Positions 6,576 to 7,197 of a DNA stretch of 7,197 bases are shown here, one piece after another (positions within the stretch are counted from its first letter, which is position 1; each line of letters starts with the position of its first letter). The notes below the pieces were generated by a model, which was not told where the DNA came from, made no database searches, and worked only from the letters and a program-made list of their open reading frames with translations. A program made the translations under genes and the position numbers. The stretch covers positions 1 to 7,197 of the forward strand of contig CANGEH010000108.1 of NCBI GenBank assembly GCA_947452665.1, given 5' to 3'. The DNA is from Caulobacteraceae bacterium (GTDB taxonomy: Bacteria > Pseudomonadota > Alphaproteobacteria > Caulobacterales > Caulobacteraceae).

Positions 6576-6614
6576 CTTGATCCACGACGCGCCAAGACGC
6601 CGTGGGTCTTCAAG
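6576..6614. repeat. Imperfect interrupted inverted repeat at the AT-rich boundary
   Basis: CTTGA (6576-6580) and CCACG (6582-6586) pair with CGTGG (6601-6605) and TCAAG (6610-6614), and GCG (6589-6591) with CGC (6598-6600), leaving bulges. No T-tract follows on either strand, so it is not a clear terminator. It lies exactly where normal composition gives way to the AT-rich block. Confidence 0.4.
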
Positions 6615-6701
6615 ACAATCAGCAGGCTGGATTGAAATTTCGGCTACGAAAAGCCCGCGCTTTCAACCGCCAATCGAATATCGATCGGATACAAAGACGA
6701 C

Positions 6702-6731
6702 AAAAGGGGCTGCGATTTCTCGCAACCCCTT
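6702..6731 (-). terminator. Intrinsic terminator after rpsI
   Basis: On the minus strand, about 30 bases after the rpsI stop, a 12-bp stem (6731-6720 with 6715-6704) forms with one G-U pair and a GAAA tetraloop (6719-6716), and the 3' arm runs into TTTT. The stem begins with AAGGGG and ends with CCCCTT. This is a well-formed rho-independent terminator and should separate rpsI transcription from the sulfotransferase and argC. Confidence 0.88.
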
Positions 6732-6761
6732 GATTTTGTAACCAAAAGAGAGATTTTCCGC

Positions 6762-7197
6762 CTAGCGCTTCGAGAACTGGAAGCTACGACGGGCCTTGGC
6801 CTTGCCGTACTTCTTACGCTCAACGACGCGGCTATCGCGGGTCAGGAAGCCATGCGGCTTCAAGAGGGTACGCAGGCCGGGTTCGTAATAGGTCAGGGCC
6901 TTGGACAGGCCGTGACGCACAGCGCCAGCCTGGCCGGACAGGCCCGAGCCTTCAACCGTCACCACCACATCAAACTGACCCAAACGGTCAGTCACTTGCA
7001 AGGGCTGGGCAATCATCATGCGCAGCACAGGGCGAGCAAAATAGATGGACTGGTCACGGCCATTGACGGTGATCGTACCCTTGCCGGGCTTGATCCAGAC
7101 GCGGGCAATGGCGTTCTTGCGCTTGCCGGTGGCATAGGCGCGGCCCTGGGCATCGATCTTGGGCTGAACCGGGGCTTCGACCGGGTTCGAGGACAAG
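6762..7197 (-). CDS. rpsI: 30S ribosomal protein S9, missing its N-terminal end
   Basis: Ribosomal protein S9 of the small subunit head; its C-terminal tail reaches toward the P-site tRNA. The visible 144 residues contain GKRKNAIARVWIKPGKG (24-40), VNGRD (44-48), YFARPVLR (52-59), SGLSGQAGAVRHG (84-96) and the conserved basic end ARRSFQFSKR (135-144). The window ends inside the gene: the first whole codon (7196-7194) is TTG, which could be read as a start, but alphaproteobacterial S9 usually has a longer N-terminal extension, so about 10-20 residues are probably missing and this codon is more likely an internal leucine. rplM is normally found just upstream and would lie off the window. A strong intrinsic terminator follows the stop. 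Confidence 0.97.
   Translation of the reverse strand, partial: LSSNPVEAPVQPKIDAQGRAYATGKRKNAIARVWIKPGKGTITVNGRDQSIYFARPVLRMMIAQPLQVTDRLGQFDVVVTVEGSGLSGQAGAVRHGLSKALTYYEPGLRTLLKPHGFLTRDSRVVERKKYGKAKARRSFQFSKR

Larger units (their letters stand above)
6418..6761. other. Gene-free 344-bp gap: AT-rich leader, inverted repeats, rpsI terminator
   Basis: I see no credible gene here. From right to left: a terminator just past rpsI (6702-6731); a stretch of ordinary composition with a small AAAGC/GCTTT hairpin (6650-6663); an imperfect inverted repeat (6576-6614); and from 6574 down to the sulfotransferase start an extremely AT-rich block. The AT block presumably holds the sulfotransferase promoter, but it is so rich in A and T that no single -35/-10 pair stands out. 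Confidence 0.7.

Noticed and set aside
1..7197. CRISPR array, tRNA, rRNA, phage or transposase genes
   Set aside because: No regularly spaced repeats, no cloverleaf-like sequence and no recognisable mobile-element protein on either strand.

Overview
The window looks like the chromosome of an alphaproteobacterium, most likely of the Caulobacterales. The coding DNA is GC-rich (about 62-66% in sampled 60-base blocks). The ribosomal protein S9 sequence, the short type of ArgC, the class I PHA synthase and the aminotransferase/homoserine dehydrogenase gene pair all fit that group. The order-level placement is inference from remembered protein sequence; no search was run.

Layout. Positions 1-2359, minus strand: a run of three genes read right to left. 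They are a small predicted lipoprotein of unknown function (2359-1883), an AlaC-like aminotransferase (1774-545) and the first 182 codons of homoserine dehydrogenase (548 to the window edge). The last two overlap by ATGA, so they are almost certainly co-translated. Positions 2360-2467 are a 108-bp divergent intergenic region. Positions 2468-4513, plus strand: a 681-residue class I polyhydroxyalkanoate synthase (phaC) with an intact Cys/Asp/His triad and an unusual lysine-rich N-terminal tail. Positions 4514-4626 separate the convergent phaC and argC genes and are filled by two inverted copies of a C/G-rich hairpin repeat. Positions 4627-5577, minus strand: argC, for arginine biosynthesis. Positions 5752-6405, minus strand: a small sulfotransferase-family gene of much lower GC, followed by a very AT-rich upstream segment (24% GC over 6421-6580). 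Positions 6762-7197, minus strand: rpsI (ribosomal protein S9), cut by the window edge, with a clear intrinsic terminator behind it.

How the genes relate. Most of the window is central metabolism: threonine/methionine branch (hom), amino-acid transamination, arginine (argC), translation (rpsI) and carbon storage (phaC). The main anomaly is the stretch between rpsI and argC. As I recall, these genes are close neighbours in many alphaproteobacteria, but here they are separated by about 1 kb holding the sulfotransferase gene and its AT-rich leader, with short direct repeats near both edges. This looks like a small acquired island. No tRNA, rRNA, CRISPR array, transposase or phage gene was seen.
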